Shown here in pieces: positions 54,039 through 62,903 of a DNA stretch of 64,000 nucleotides; position 1 is the stretch's first letter, and every line of letters begins with the position of its first letter. This DNA comes from CAZSDW01 sp964605705 (GTDB lineage Bacteria > Fidelibacterota > UBA2242), in the NCBI GenBank assembly GCA_964605705.1, contig CAZSDW010000001.1, forward strand, positions 129,941-193,940, given 5' to 3'. Made by a program: the position numbers and the translations under genes. The notes under the pieces are model-generated. The model did no database searches and had not been told where the DNA came from. It saw only the letters and a program-made list of their open reading frames with translations.

Positions 54039-54066
54039 GTGCCCTAAATCAATGATTTTCAGGCAC
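54039..54066 (-). terminator. Probable terminator of purA
   Basis: GTGCC (54039-54043) pairs with GGCAC (54062-54066), and AATCA pairs with TGATT inside. The minus read continues AATTTTTAG. It is 74 nt past the purA stop. The rest of 53870-54139 shows no gene. Confidence 0.6.
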
Positions 54067-54139
54067 ATTTGCGATTTAATAATCACATACCGGTTTGGTT
54101 TTTGAAAATGTTGAAGCAAATAATCTCATTGAATCTGTT

Positions 54140-55390
54140 TTATAAACGGATAAGTTGTTCGCGTTCTTTTCCGACGGAAATGTATTCCAGGGGAGTTTGC
54201 AACAGATATTCGAGTTTTCGAACGTAAGCCCGGGCATTTATCGGAAGATCATCAAATTTTCGCGCGGCGCTGATGTCTTTCTGCCAGCCCGGCATTTCGA
54301 TGTACTGTGGAACTGCTGCTGCAAGGTCAATTGCCGGAAAATCACCATTTTGATAATGGGTACATATTTTTATCGTTTCCAGACCGTCCAGCACATCCAG
54401 TTTGGTAATGGCAAAAGAGGTGAAGCCGTTTATGCGGGCAGCATAGGCGCCAATGGCAGCATCAAACCAGCCACAACGTCTTTTGCGTTTGGTGGTTGCT
54501 CCAAATTCACGACCGATCCGCTGCAGATAGTCACCGGTCTCGCTGCTCAGTTCTGTAGGAAATGGACCGGAGCCGACCCGGGTGGTGTAACTTTTATAAA
54601 TCCCGATGATGTTATCAACAGATTTCGGACTGATTCCCAAACCGGTGGAAATATTACCGGCAATGGTGTTGGAAGATGTGACGAATGGATAAGAACCAAA
54701 ATCAATATCCAGCATAGTGCCCTGAGCACCTTCAATGAGGATAAATTTATCCTTTTTGATGTAGTCGTACATTAACCGGGATGTGTCTGCTGCACAGCTA
54801 TACACCTCAGGAATACAGCTGTAAAAGGTTTCCAGGTCATTCTGAAGGGAATCAATTTCTATCCGGGTTAGTAAACCTTTTTGTAAATTGGTGTCAATCT
54901 TGTCCTGAATTAGAGATTTAACGGTGTCAACGGATTTCAGGTCTTTGATCCGAATGCCGTTGCGATTGATTTTATCGGCATAACAGGGACCGATGCCACG
55001 CTTGGTTGTACCGATGGCGCTATTACCGAGTTCGACTTCGGATTTTGCATCGAGAAGTTTATGTAATGGGGTTACCACATGGGCTAAAATTGATATGTGG
55101 ATGCGGTTGGCAATATTGATACCCTCACTTCGGAGATAATTCATTTCGTTGATCAGTCCAACCGGATCAATGACCATTCCGTTCCCCAGGATGCAATCAG
55201 CGCTCTCCCGCAGGATGCCGCTGGGCAGCTGGTGCAAAATCGTCTCTTTTCCCTTAACGAAAACAGTATGCCCGGCATTTGCGCCCCCCTGGAAGCGAGC
55301 CACCACGTCAATCAGCCCGCTTAGATTATCGACTACTTTTCCCTTTCCTTCATCACCCCACTGGGCTCCTAAAACGGCTGTTACAGGCAT
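54140..55390 (-). CDS. purA: Adenylosuccinate synthetase
   Basis: A 416-residue enzyme for the first step from IMP to AMP. 'GAQWGDEGKGKVVD' with the catalytic Asp and P-loop, 'GGANAGHT', 'TTKRGIGPCYADK' and 'RKRRCGWFDAA' identify it. Monocistronic between two terminators. Confidence 0.96.
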   Translation of the reverse strand: MPVTAVLGAQWGDEGKGKVVDNLSGLIDVVARFQGGANAGHTVFVKGKETILHQLPSGILRESADCILGNGMVIDPVGLINEMNYLRSEGINIANRIHISILAHVVTPLHKLLDAKSEVELGNSAIGTTKRGIGPCYADKINRNGIRIKDLKSVDTVKSLIQDKIDTNLQKGLLTRIEIDSLQNDLETFYSCIPEVYSCAADTSRLMYDYIKKDKFILIEGAQGTMLDIDFGSYPFVTSSNTIAGNISTGLGISPKSVDNIIGIYKSYTTRVGSGPFPTELSSETGDYLQRIGREFGATTKRKRRCGWFDAAIGAYAARINGFTSFAITKLDVLDGLETIKICTHYQNGDFPAIDLAAAVPQYIEMPGWQKDISAARKFDDLPINARAYVRKLEYLLQTPLEYISVGKEREQLIRL

Positions 55391-55408
55391 AAAATATCTC
55401 CAAAATAT

Positions 55409-55435
55409 AAAATGCTCCCGTTACAGGAGCATTTT
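55409..55435 (-). terminator. Terminator of the secD-secF operon
   Basis: A perfect 10-bp stem (55409-55418 with 55426-55435, AAAATGCTCC/GGAGCATTTT) and 7-nt loop. The minus read runs into ATATTTTGG. It lies between the secF stop and the purA start. Confidence 0.85.
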
Positions 55436-55456
55436 TATGGTTTATTTAATGAACAT

Positions 55457-56350
55457 TTATTTCTTTTTCATAAGGAATTTATGCTGCCAGGCAATCACGA
55501 CCGGACCCGCCACGTAGATAGAAGAGTAAGTGCCGACGACAACTCCGATAATCATGGCTATGGCAAAAATCCGCACCTCACCGGTGGCAAACACCAAGAC
55601 CAGAACCACGAAAAATGTAGTCAGCGATGTGATAATGGTTCGGCTCAATGTTTCGTTAATGCTATTGTTGATGATCTTTTCGATCGGGTCGAACCGCATG
55701 AGCTTCATGTCTTCCCGAACCCGGTCATAAAGCACAATGGTATCGTTCAGTGAATATCCCACAATCGTCAAAAACGCGGCAATGGTTGATAGTGAAATTT
55801 CCAGATGTGCCAGCGAGAAAATTCCAAGAGTAAAAAGAACGTCATGAATCAATGCCACAACGGCGCCGATGGCAAAGCGGAACTGGAACCGGATTGAAAT
55901 GTAAACGCCGATTACCAGGATTGCGAAGATAATGGCATAAACTGTATTGCGGCGCAGTTCCTGTCCGATTTTCGGTCCAACCTTTTCGGTTTTACGGATT
56001 TCAAAATTATTTTCTTTAATATTTTTCAGACCATTGGAAACGATAGACGGGATGTCCTCGGTTTCATTGCCCTGCGCAACGCGGATCATAAATTCATTGA
56101 TACCGGCAGATTTCTGAATAATGCTGTTTTGTAAATTGACGGAAGTCAGCGCGGTTCTTATTTCCCCGATACTGATTTCATTGTCAAACTGGACCTGGAT
56201 CAGGGTGCCGCCGGTGAAGTCAATTCCCAGGTTGAATCCTCTGAGAAAGACAATCGAAATAATACTGATCAGCAGGAAAATACCGGACATCGTTATGGCA
56301 GTCTTGCTGAATTTGACAAATTGAATATTGGTTTCTTTAAAAAATCTCAT
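55457..56350 (-). CDS. secF: Protein translocase subunit SecF
   Basis: A 297-residue RND-type membrane protein with six helices. 'RGFNLGIDFTGGTLIQVQFD' after the first helix and 'LTIVGYSLNDTIVLYDRVRE' in the fourth-fifth region are diagnostic. It follows secD by 18 nt and works with it to finish Sec export using the ion gradient. Confidence 0.95.
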   Translation of the reverse strand: MRFFKETNIQFVKFSKTAITMSGIFLLISIISIVFLRGFNLGIDFTGGTLIQVQFDNEISIGEIRTALTSVNLQNSIIQKSAGINEFMIRVAQGNETEDIPSIVSNGLKNIKENNFEIRKTEKVGPKIGQELRRNTVYAIIFAILVIGVYISIRFQFRFAIGAVVALIHDVLFTLGIFSLAHLEISLSTIAAFLTIVGYSLNDTIVLYDRVREDMKLMRFDPIEKIINNSINETLSRTIITSLTTFFVVLVLVFATGEVRIFAIAMIIGVVVGTYSSIYVAGPVVIAWQHKFLMKKK

Positions 56351-56368
56351 TTTTATAATTCCTGAAAT

Positions 56369-58276
56369 TTATATACTTAATTTTTTTAGAATTTTACGAT
56401 CGGTACGGAAGTTAAAAATCGTGCGAGTCACGAAAATTGCCGTAAACATACTGCAGAGAATACCCCAGAAGAGGGTTACACCAAATCCCTTAACCGGTCC
56501 GGTACCAAATTGCATCAGGATCAAAGCCGTCAGCATAGTGGTCACATTGGCATCCAGAATTGTACGGAATGCCCGGCTGTAACCGGCGTCGATCGCTGCT
56601 CGAACGGTTTTACCCTTTTCCAGTTCCTCCCGGATACGTTCAAATATCAGCACATTGGCATCGACGGCGATACCAATGGTCAGAATTATACCGGCGATAC
56701 CCGGCAAGGTCAGAGTTGCGCCCAGGGTTGCCAGAATTGCCATGACGAAGATAAGGTTCAGGATAACCGCGAGATCGGCTAATAGTCCGGCGCCCTGGTA
56801 ATAAATTGCCATAAAACCGATAACCAGCAGAAATCCCACCAGACCAACCTTGGTACTGGTACTAATCGAATCGCGTCCCAGTGATGGTCCGACGGTTCTT
56901 TCTTCGATGACATCTACCGGCGCAGGTAATGCACCTGCCCGGAGAACAATGGCGATATTTTTGGCTTCCTCCATGCTTTCGAGACCTTCAATATATGCAG
57001 ATCCATTGGGAATTTTCACACTCAGGCGGGGCGCCATATATACATTGTCATCGAGGACGATAGCGAGGAATTTGCCAATATTGGATCCGGTCAGGCGCGA
57101 GAAAATTTTGGCACCTTCGTTATTCATATTAATGTTTACAATTGCCTGTCCCGCCGCTTTTGTCTGGGCACTGCCGATAGTGGCAGTGGCTTTGGTAATA
57201 TATTTTCCCTGGATGCCGGCTTCCCGTTCAAGGTGGTAAAGCAGATAATAATTTTCAGTTTTACCCTCGGCGGTGGTAAACTTCTCCGGTTTGGCAGACC
57301 AGAGGAATTTTGAATCATAAGGCAGTAGCTTGACAACTTCCGGGTCTGCCAGAATTTTCTTGACGGCATAGACATTGCGTTCCGGAACACCAATGGAATT
57401 ATGAACATTGCGCATCAGCGAAGAAAATGGTCGCTCGGCAAACAGTTGTTCATCGACAACCAGAGACGTGTCGCTGCCACTTTCCATATCGACATCGGCT
57501 TCAGTGATGCCGAGCAGTTCATCGACACTGACGGCTTTGTCTTTGGATTCTTTCATCGCGACGGTCGTATCTTCGGCGGATACTTCCGGCTGGGCAAGAT
57601 CCTGTCGTCCGGTTTTCAGATAATTATCCACCGAGGTGATGAAGGATTGAGTTACCTGGGGATCTTTTAAAAGGGTGAATTCCAGCAGTGCGGTACTTTG
57701 AATTAAACTGCGGGCACGTTCGACGTCTTTGATACCTGCCAGCTCGACAATAATACGGTTCTGACCGGCGCGTTGAATCGTAGGTTCGGATACACCAAAC
57801 TGATCGACACGGTTTCGGATGATCTGGAGCGCCCGCTGCATTGCGTCTTTGGATTCATCCTGGAGACTGGCAATGATCTCAGCGTTTTTGTAGCCCCGGT
57901 CGTTGAAATGGCGAACCAGTTTAAAATCTTCCGCTTCGACGATGCGCTTGAAAACGGGAAAGAAATCTTCACCGGTTTCTTTATATTCCCGGGTTGCCGT
58001 TTCAAGCAACTCGTCAAATTGGGGGGTTTTATTAAATGCCAGAGTTTCCACCAGTTTTGGCACATTCAGTTCCAGAACCACATGCATACCACCCTGGAGA
58101 TCGAGCCCAAGTCGGATAATCCGGTTTTCGAATTTTTCAATTGAACCTTCGGTTCGCAGTGTTTCCAGTTTTTCATCAGAAAAACTGTTATAAGCAATCG
58201 TCCAGTACAGAGAATATCCTGCGAGCAGCAGGGCTATACCGATGATTATGAACCGAATATTTGTCTTTTTAAACAT
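56369..58276 (-). CDS. secD: Protein translocase subunit SecD
   Basis: A 635-residue partner of SecF. 'LGLDLQGGMHVVLE' near residue 55, 'IIRNRVDQFGVSEPTIQ' in the periplasmic head, and the C-terminal six-helix part with 'GIAVDANVLIFERIREEL' are diagnostic. It is longer than the minimal SecD: an acidic insertion of ~75 residues (about 210-285, 'AEDTTVAMKESKDKAVSV' and onward) interrupts the head domain. secD-secF is closed by the terminator at 55409. Confidence 0.94.
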   Translation of the reverse strand: MFKKTNIRFIIIGIALLLAGYSLYWTIAYNSFSDEKLETLRTEGSIEKFENRIIRLGLDLQGGMHVVLELNVPKLVETLAFNKTPQFDELLETATREYKETGEDFFPVFKRIVEAEDFKLVRHFNDRGYKNAEIIASLQDESKDAMQRALQIIRNRVDQFGVSEPTIQRAGQNRIIVELAGIKDVERARSLIQSTALLEFTLLKDPQVTQSFITSVDNYLKTGRQDLAQPEVSAEDTTVAMKESKDKAVSVDELLGITEADVDMESGSDTSLVVDEQLFAERPFSSLMRNVHNSIGVPERNVYAVKKILADPEVVKLLPYDSKFLWSAKPEKFTTAEGKTENYYLLYHLEREAGIQGKYITKATATIGSAQTKAAGQAIVNINMNNEGAKIFSRLTGSNIGKFLAIVLDDNVYMAPRLSVKIPNGSAYIEGLESMEEAKNIAIVLRAGALPAPVDVIEERTVGPSLGRDSISTSTKVGLVGFLLVIGFMAIYYQGAGLLADLAVILNLIFVMAILATLGATLTLPGIAGIILTIGIAVDANVLIFERIREELEKGKTVRAAIDAGYSRAFRTILDANVTTMLTALILMQFGTGPVKGFGVTLFWGILCSMFTAIFVTRTIFNFRTDRKILKKLSI

Positions 58277-58415
58277 GTAATTTCACCTCTATATAAAAAC
58301 AATTTCCAGTTTCGAAAAAAGCGGTTGAATTTAATTGAAGGACGGTCTCAATGTCAACGAAAAAGGACGAGGCACTGATAAATGTAAAAATGGTTCTATC
58401 TTGTCTGTGAATTAT

Positions 58416-59855
58416 TTATTCGATGGATAAAAATAGTCGCGACAGCTCCTGCTGGTCTTTCATTACAACAATGGGATAGACATTGCCGGCGCCATCCAGC
58501 GAGTATTTTTTCCAACGGAGCGAATTGATATCAATTATATAATTGCGGTCTTCACCGGTATTATATTCATTGGGCGGAACATAGCCCTTGAGGTTTACTT
58601 TCAGCTGTTTCGTATCGATTTGATCATGCAGAACGTTCAATATTTTCAGTTGATCGCTTCTTTTAAGCTGGAGGGTCTGACCGTCCAGGAGCGCCTGCTT
58701 TTTCCCATTAACCTCGACGATATATGTAAACAGATGATTATCGAGGGGGCTGACATCCAGAATGACTTCACCAACAATCCGGTTGTCCTTGCGAATGATA
58801 ATTCGGGTCGGTTTATCAATGATGAAACTTTTTTGATAATCCTGTTCATCACCTATTCCGAGAATATCACAGCTGAGTCCCCGGGAATAATTGGATTCAA
58901 TATGGGTCACTTTGATTTTATCACCCCTGATCATTTTGAGGGTGTTTTGATTATCGATGACCATGGGAATATTATCATTAATTGAAACCAGCAGGTAGAT
59001 CATTTTGGGAGGTTCATAAATGATCGCGGGATGCTCCGGTTCGACATTATATAATTTCATGAATTCATTGATTACATAATTATGGTAGCGGATTTTCAGT
59101 TCCAGGCTTTCCAGGTTCTTAGAAGATTCGATACCGAACGCCGGAATTCCGAAATGAGTCAGGGCAAAATATGTCGCGGATTTTTTCATTTCCGGAAAGC
59201 GGGTATCGGATGCCAGGGTTCGGGTATTCATAAAGTGTAATAAATGTTCCGGATTATTAATCCGGTTATTGACCTGGCAGAGAATCTTTTCAGCTATCTG
59301 TTCCAGATACAGAGTGTCGCCATTGGTGATATAGATATCGGTATCGGCGATCAGAGATTGCCCGAAGCGTTGGGGATTATGGTTTTCATCGACAAAGGTT
59401 TCTCTGAAAAAGCCCCATCCATCATGCAGGTTGAGAAAGAGGTTTGACTCTGCCATCAGTTCCTGAATAATGCCGACGATTTTATCGTCTATATCGGCGG
59501 GAGGATTATCGTCAAACCGACGGTTCATATCTCCGTTTACGCCCCGATCATTTTTAATGATTGAGTGAAAATTGGCGCGCGGAATAACAATTAAATTTCC
59601 CCGGTCAAGAACAAGATTCGGGTAAAGGTCCGCCGATAAAAATCCGCCCGGTTCATCGCCCTGAATACCGCCCAGAATAAAAATGGTATTGCCGTCAACT
59701 CTGCCGTAAAGCCGGTAAACATCCAATTGATTGGGCGTGTTTTCAAAATAGGTGACGCATTCCTGATAAGGTCGTTCCCCGGAAATTGCCTGAACGGTCA
59801 AGAATATTAACAGTAAATAAAAAAGATGATAGAGAAGTAATTTTTTTAATTTAAT
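58416..59855 (-). CDS. M99-family (Csd4/Pgp1-like) peptidoglycan carboxypeptidase, probable ATT start
   Basis: About 479 residues. The first standard start, TTG 59801, falls inside a signal peptide and has no ribosome site. The frame extends upstream to ATT 59853-59855, which has GGGAGG 6 nt before it and gives KLKKLLLYHLFYLLLIFLT-VQA, a classic signal peptide. The zinc site is 'GIQGDEPGG' (Q65, E68) and 'LHDG' (H144). Gln in place of the usual His is the known peculiarity of Helicobacter Csd4. A catalytic Glu follows in 'FGIESSK'. Two beta-rich domains fill the C-terminal half. Csd4/Pgp1 trim tripeptide side chains to dipeptides in the wall. Its start overlaps the stop of the L,D-peptidase gene. 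Confidence 0.82.
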   Translation of the reverse strand: MKLKKLLLYHLFYLLLIFLTVQAISGERPYQECVTYFENTPNQLDVYRLYGRVDGNTIFILGGIQGDEPGGFLSADLYPNLVLDRGNLIVIPRANFHSIIKNDRGVNGDMNRRFDDNPPADIDDKIVGIIQELMAESNLFLNLHDGWGFFRETFVDENHNPQRFGQSLIADTDIYITNGDTLYLEQIAEKILCQVNNRINNPEHLLHFMNTRTLASDTRFPEMKKSATYFALTHFGIPAFGIESSKNLESLELKIRYHNYVINEFMKLYNVEPEHPAIIYEPPKMIYLLVSINDNIPMVIDNQNTLKMIRGDKIKVTHIESNYSRGLSCDILGIGDEQDYQKSFIIDKPTRIIIRKDNRIVGEVILDVSPLDNHLFTYIVEVNGKKQALLDGQTLQLKRSDQLKILNVLHDQIDTKQLKVNLKGYVPPNEYNTGEDRNYIIDINSLRWKKYSLDGAGNVYPIVVMKDQQELSRLFLSIE

Positions 59856-61134
59856 TGGACACCTCCCATTCTTCTGATAAAATTTTGAAATTCCCAGGTT
59901 TGGTCGGATGTCCTGTAACGATCAGAGTTTTTATGCCTTGATCATGGTACGAACTTGCCGTGTAATCCTGTCTGAAAGATACGATCCATTGACAAGGAAT
60001 GGAACTGGAAACAGAAAGGTCTGATATTCCAATTTGAATATCCCTGGATTTCGCCAACACATCTTTTTTATAAGTCTGCCATGCGGTGAAAGAGTTGTAC
60101 TTTGTGTTTGTAAAACTTGAATCATAGAAAGCGATATATTGATCGATATTGCCTGTTTCCCAGGCAGTTTTCCATGTCTTCAAAAAGGAATTGATCGAAG
60201 GTAAAACATAGCTGCGCGGTTCGGTGGCGGTGAAATCCTCAGCCACGATTTGCCAGACAGAATCTGCCCAGATCAGGTTGAGTTCTTTTTTACCGCGACT
60301 GAAAAATGTCGGGCAGAGGTAATTTTGCATAAATCGAATGCGGGTTTCGTAATCGGATTGAAGCATCTGAACATTGTCAACAGCCACCCTTTTCCAGTTG
60401 TATATATTTTCAAGATTCTTTTTATTCTGTAGATAGCTGTCGCGATTTCGCCAGCTCTTGGTCTTGAAATTTGGAGAAATCAATTTGGCGAATGTTTCCA
60501 TATCGCCTGATTCCCAGGAATGGATCCAGTGGATAAACAGGCTGTCCGAGAGCGAAAATTTACTGCTTTGAGAATCGTGACCATTATGAACTAGGCTGTC
60601 TATAATGATCACCGGTGTATTGCGCAGCCGAATGTAATTGCTTAATTCCAGCAATCTGCCGTTTTCAAGAGAAATGCAGCCCTCGGTCTGACGGTCCACA
60701 ATTTCCTCATCGCGTCCGTGAATCCAGATATTTGAGCCAATATGATTCTGAATCCTGTCAATAAAATTCGGGTAGTCCAAGACAAACGCCATGGGACCAT
60801 ATTTAGGAGGCAACTGGGTTCCGGGAATTAACGCGACGATTTCATAGATGCCCTCGGGAGTCTTCAGATCGCCCTCTTTTTCCTTGTTGCCATCCACTCT
60901 GCCGGTAGTAATGCGAAAAGTATCAATGACCTGAATAGTGCCGGGCGCGTTACTGCTCAATACCAGGAGAAATTGTTCGGCTTTATTCACCAGTAAAACA
61001 TGTCCTACCGAATCGGCGGAGATATTTTTCAAATACTTGTTCAGTTCATCACCGGCAGTACTGAATGACAGTAATAGTGCCATTATCAATGGTATCAGCG
61101 GATGGATATTGATTTTTTTATTTAGCTCAGACAT
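59851..61134 (-). CDS. YkuD-domain (Csd6/Pgp2-like) exported L,D-peptidase with NTF2-like tail
   Basis: A 427-residue exported protein with a signal peptide (about residues 10-27). The L,D-transpeptidase (YkuD) domain spans ~44-180: 'LLVNKAEQFLLVL', 'KTPEGIYEI', and the active site 'WIHG' (H139) ... 'TEGCISL' (C153). The rest looks like two NTF2-type domains (~200-305 and ~320-427; 'WESGDMETFAKLISPNF', 'WETGNIDQYIAFYDSSF'). YkuD plus NTF2 is the build of Csd6/Pgp2, L,D-carboxypeptidases of curved Epsilonproteobacteria. The next gene is Csd4-like and coupled to it. A transpeptidase role remains possible. Confidence 0.82.
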   Translation of the reverse strand: MSELNKKINIHPLIPLIMALLLSFSTAGDELNKYLKNISADSVGHVLLVNKAEQFLLVLSSNAPGTIQVIDTFRITTGRVDGNKEKEGDLKTPEGIYEIVALIPGTQLPPKYGPMAFVLDYPNFIDRIQNHIGSNIWIHGRDEEIVDRQTEGCISLENGRLLELSNYIRLRNTPVIIIDSLVHNGHDSQSSKFSLSDSLFIHWIHSWESGDMETFAKLISPNFKTKSWRNRDSYLQNKKNLENIYNWKRVAVDNVQMLQSDYETRIRFMQNYLCPTFFSRGKKELNLIWADSVWQIVAEDFTATEPRSYVLPSINSFLKTWKTAWETGNIDQYIAFYDSSFTNTKYNSFTAWQTYKKDVLAKSRDIQIGISDLSVSSSIPCQWIVSFRQDYTASSYHDQGIKTLIVTGHPTKPGNFKILSEEWEVSN

Positions 61135-61204
61135 TCATTCATACTCTTTAAATCAACGGCGAAATTATATAAATATGCTAATATATAAAAGGAATAATAG
61201 CAGC

Positions 61205-62143
61205 TTATTTTTTTGAGCGGAATATCCCCTGCCATAATGATGAAGCCAGCAATATTCGGACGCATAAGTTTGTAAGCGGGTATGGGAAGAGGTGATACAA
61301 AAATTTAAAAAATATAAAAACGGTCTTGGAACTGATAATTCTTCCGATCATTTTTTTCAGGATGTTTTTTCCCAGAAAAATATAGGAGTAGCCGTAAAGT
61401 CGATCGAATTCAGGGATTTTTTCGATGAGGTATGGCACAACGTTTTTCCCGAAATCCGAGACCTTTTTCAAGACTGTTTTAAACGAACGATAATGGTGGT
61501 GATAGACCTCGATTTCCGGCGCATAATATAGTCCGTTTGGAAAGCGCTGTGAAATCCGGAAGGCATATTCGGTGTCCTCGCCACCGTAGCCGGTGATTTT
61601 TTCATCAAACAAACCGACATTGTCGATAACAGATTTTCTGATAGAACTGGCAGTAAATAGAAACGCCTGATAGGGCAATGGACTCCCAACGGGATATTTT
61701 TTAGCTCCCCGTTTTGATTCATAAAGATAACGCTGATATTTGTCATATTTAATGTCCGGAGCTGGTTTTAGTTGACTGAGAATCCCGATGACATTGGGAT
61801 TCTCATAAGCTTGGACATGCCGGGAAATAAAATCCGGTAGGACCGTAATATCTGCATCAATGAACAGTATGATTTCCCCATTTGCCGCCCGAATTCCGGA
61901 ATTGCGCGCCGCCGCCAGCGCCCGGTTTTTAGAATGATTGAGGAGGTGGATTTGTCTGTTTGTTTTGTAATCATCTAAAATCGTTTTTGTATTATCGGTG
62001 GAGGCATCATTGACTACGATGATTTCAAAAGCATCCTTTGAGTAATTTTGTGATAGAAGTGAATTGATACAGTTGGCGATGGTCGCCGCTGCATTGAATG
62101 CCGGAACGATAACTGTTACGTTTGGTTTAGCGGTTGTTTTCAT
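61205..62143 (-). CDS. Family 2 glycosyltransferase
   Basis: A 312-residue GT-A enzyme starting at ATG 62143 (an in-frame ATG at 62176 would lengthen the overlap with the methyltransferase gene to 50 nt). 'VPAFNAAATIANCINSLL', 'VNDASTDNTK', the DxD motif in 'LFIDADITVL' and 'GYGGEDTEYAFR' (acceptor/catalytic block) are present. A C-terminal hydrophobic helix may bind the membrane. It likely adds a sugar in a surface polysaccharide pathway. Confidence 0.88.
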   Translation of the reverse strand: MKTTAKPNVTVIVPAFNAAATIANCINSLLSQNYSKDAFEIIVVNDASTDNTKTILDDYKTNRQIHLLNHSKNRALAAARNSGIRAANGEIILFIDADITVLPDFISRHVQAYENPNVIGILSQLKPAPDIKYDKYQRYLYESKRGAKKYPVGSPLPYQAFLFTASSIRKSVIDNVGLFDEKITGYGGEDTEYAFRISQRFPNGLYYAPEIEVYHHHYRSFKTVLKKVSDFGKNVVPYLIEKIPEFDRLYGYSYIFLGKNILKKMIGRIISSKTVFIFFKFLYHLFPYPLTNLCVRILLASSLWQGIFRSKK

Positions 62144-62903
62144 TTTTCTGATATATCGCAAAGCAGGTTTTTTCAATTCTGATTATTTGTAGCTTCTGTG
62201 ATAATTGATTCAGGTAGTCAGTAACGGGTTCACCCGGAACGCCAAAGTAATCATGCCAGATAATAATTCCATTTGGTTTCAGCATTTTGAGCGCATTTTC
62301 GGTGTCTTTTTGAATAAAGGGCATATTGTGATTACCATCGATAAAAACGAGATCCATTGTATTAAAATAGGGATCGAAGTCGAATTTTTGTGAATCGCAA
62401 AATAGTTGAGTGACCCCCTTTTCCACGTATTTCTCGATATAATAGCCGGGGCGCCGCAGCTCCAAAAAACCTTTATTGCCGGGGTCATGAGAATAATGCT
62501 GATCAGTATTATTGTCTGGTAAATCCAGTGTAAAGATGATACATTGGTCAGGAGATTGAGAATTCAATATCATGTGGGTAGCGGCACAGCCGTCGAACGT
62601 CCCGATTTCGAATATTGATTTTATCGGATAACACTTGACAATAGAGGAGAGATACTGCAATTCCAGCGCGGAAAGTCCGCCGGTTTTTTCTTCAGCAATG
62701 ATACAAATGGATTCGCCGGCATCCTGGCACCTGGGAAATATCTTAAAAAATTTAACCACCGGCAATCCCAGTTGTTTTTGTGTGTAGTAACTAAAACGAC
62801 TTTCCCCCAGATACTTTTTAAGGGAGCCTTTTTTCGAAAAGTACAGGGCGATGGTTGCCCAGTTCAGATATTTTAAAGCCGAAAAGATTTTTCCGAGTTT
62901 CAT
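62127..62903 (-). CDS. Class I SAM-dependent methyltransferase
   Basis: A 258-residue protein with a Rossmann methyltransferase core of the methyltransferase_24 type: motif I 'IFEIGTFDGCAATHM', 'IIFTLDLPD', 'DLVFIDGNH' and 'GIIIWHDYFG'. About 80 N-terminal residues are a basic, partly hydrophobic extension. Enzymes like this modify sugars in polysaccharide clusters, which fits its place between two glycosyltransferases (ATGA overlap with the GT4 gene). Confidence 0.82.
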   Translation of the reverse strand: MKLGKIFSALKYLNWATIALYFSKKGSLKKYLGESRFSYYTQKQLGLPVVKFFKIFPRCQDAGESICIIAEEKTGGLSALELQYLSSIVKCYPIKSIFEIGTFDGCAATHMILNSQSPDQCIIFTLDLPDNNTDQHYSHDPGNKGFLELRRPGYYIEKYVEKGVTQLFCDSQKFDFDPYFNTMDLVFIDGNHNMPFIQKDTENALKMLKPNGIIIWHDYFGVPGEPVTDYLNQLSQKLQIIRIEKTCFAIYQKNENNR

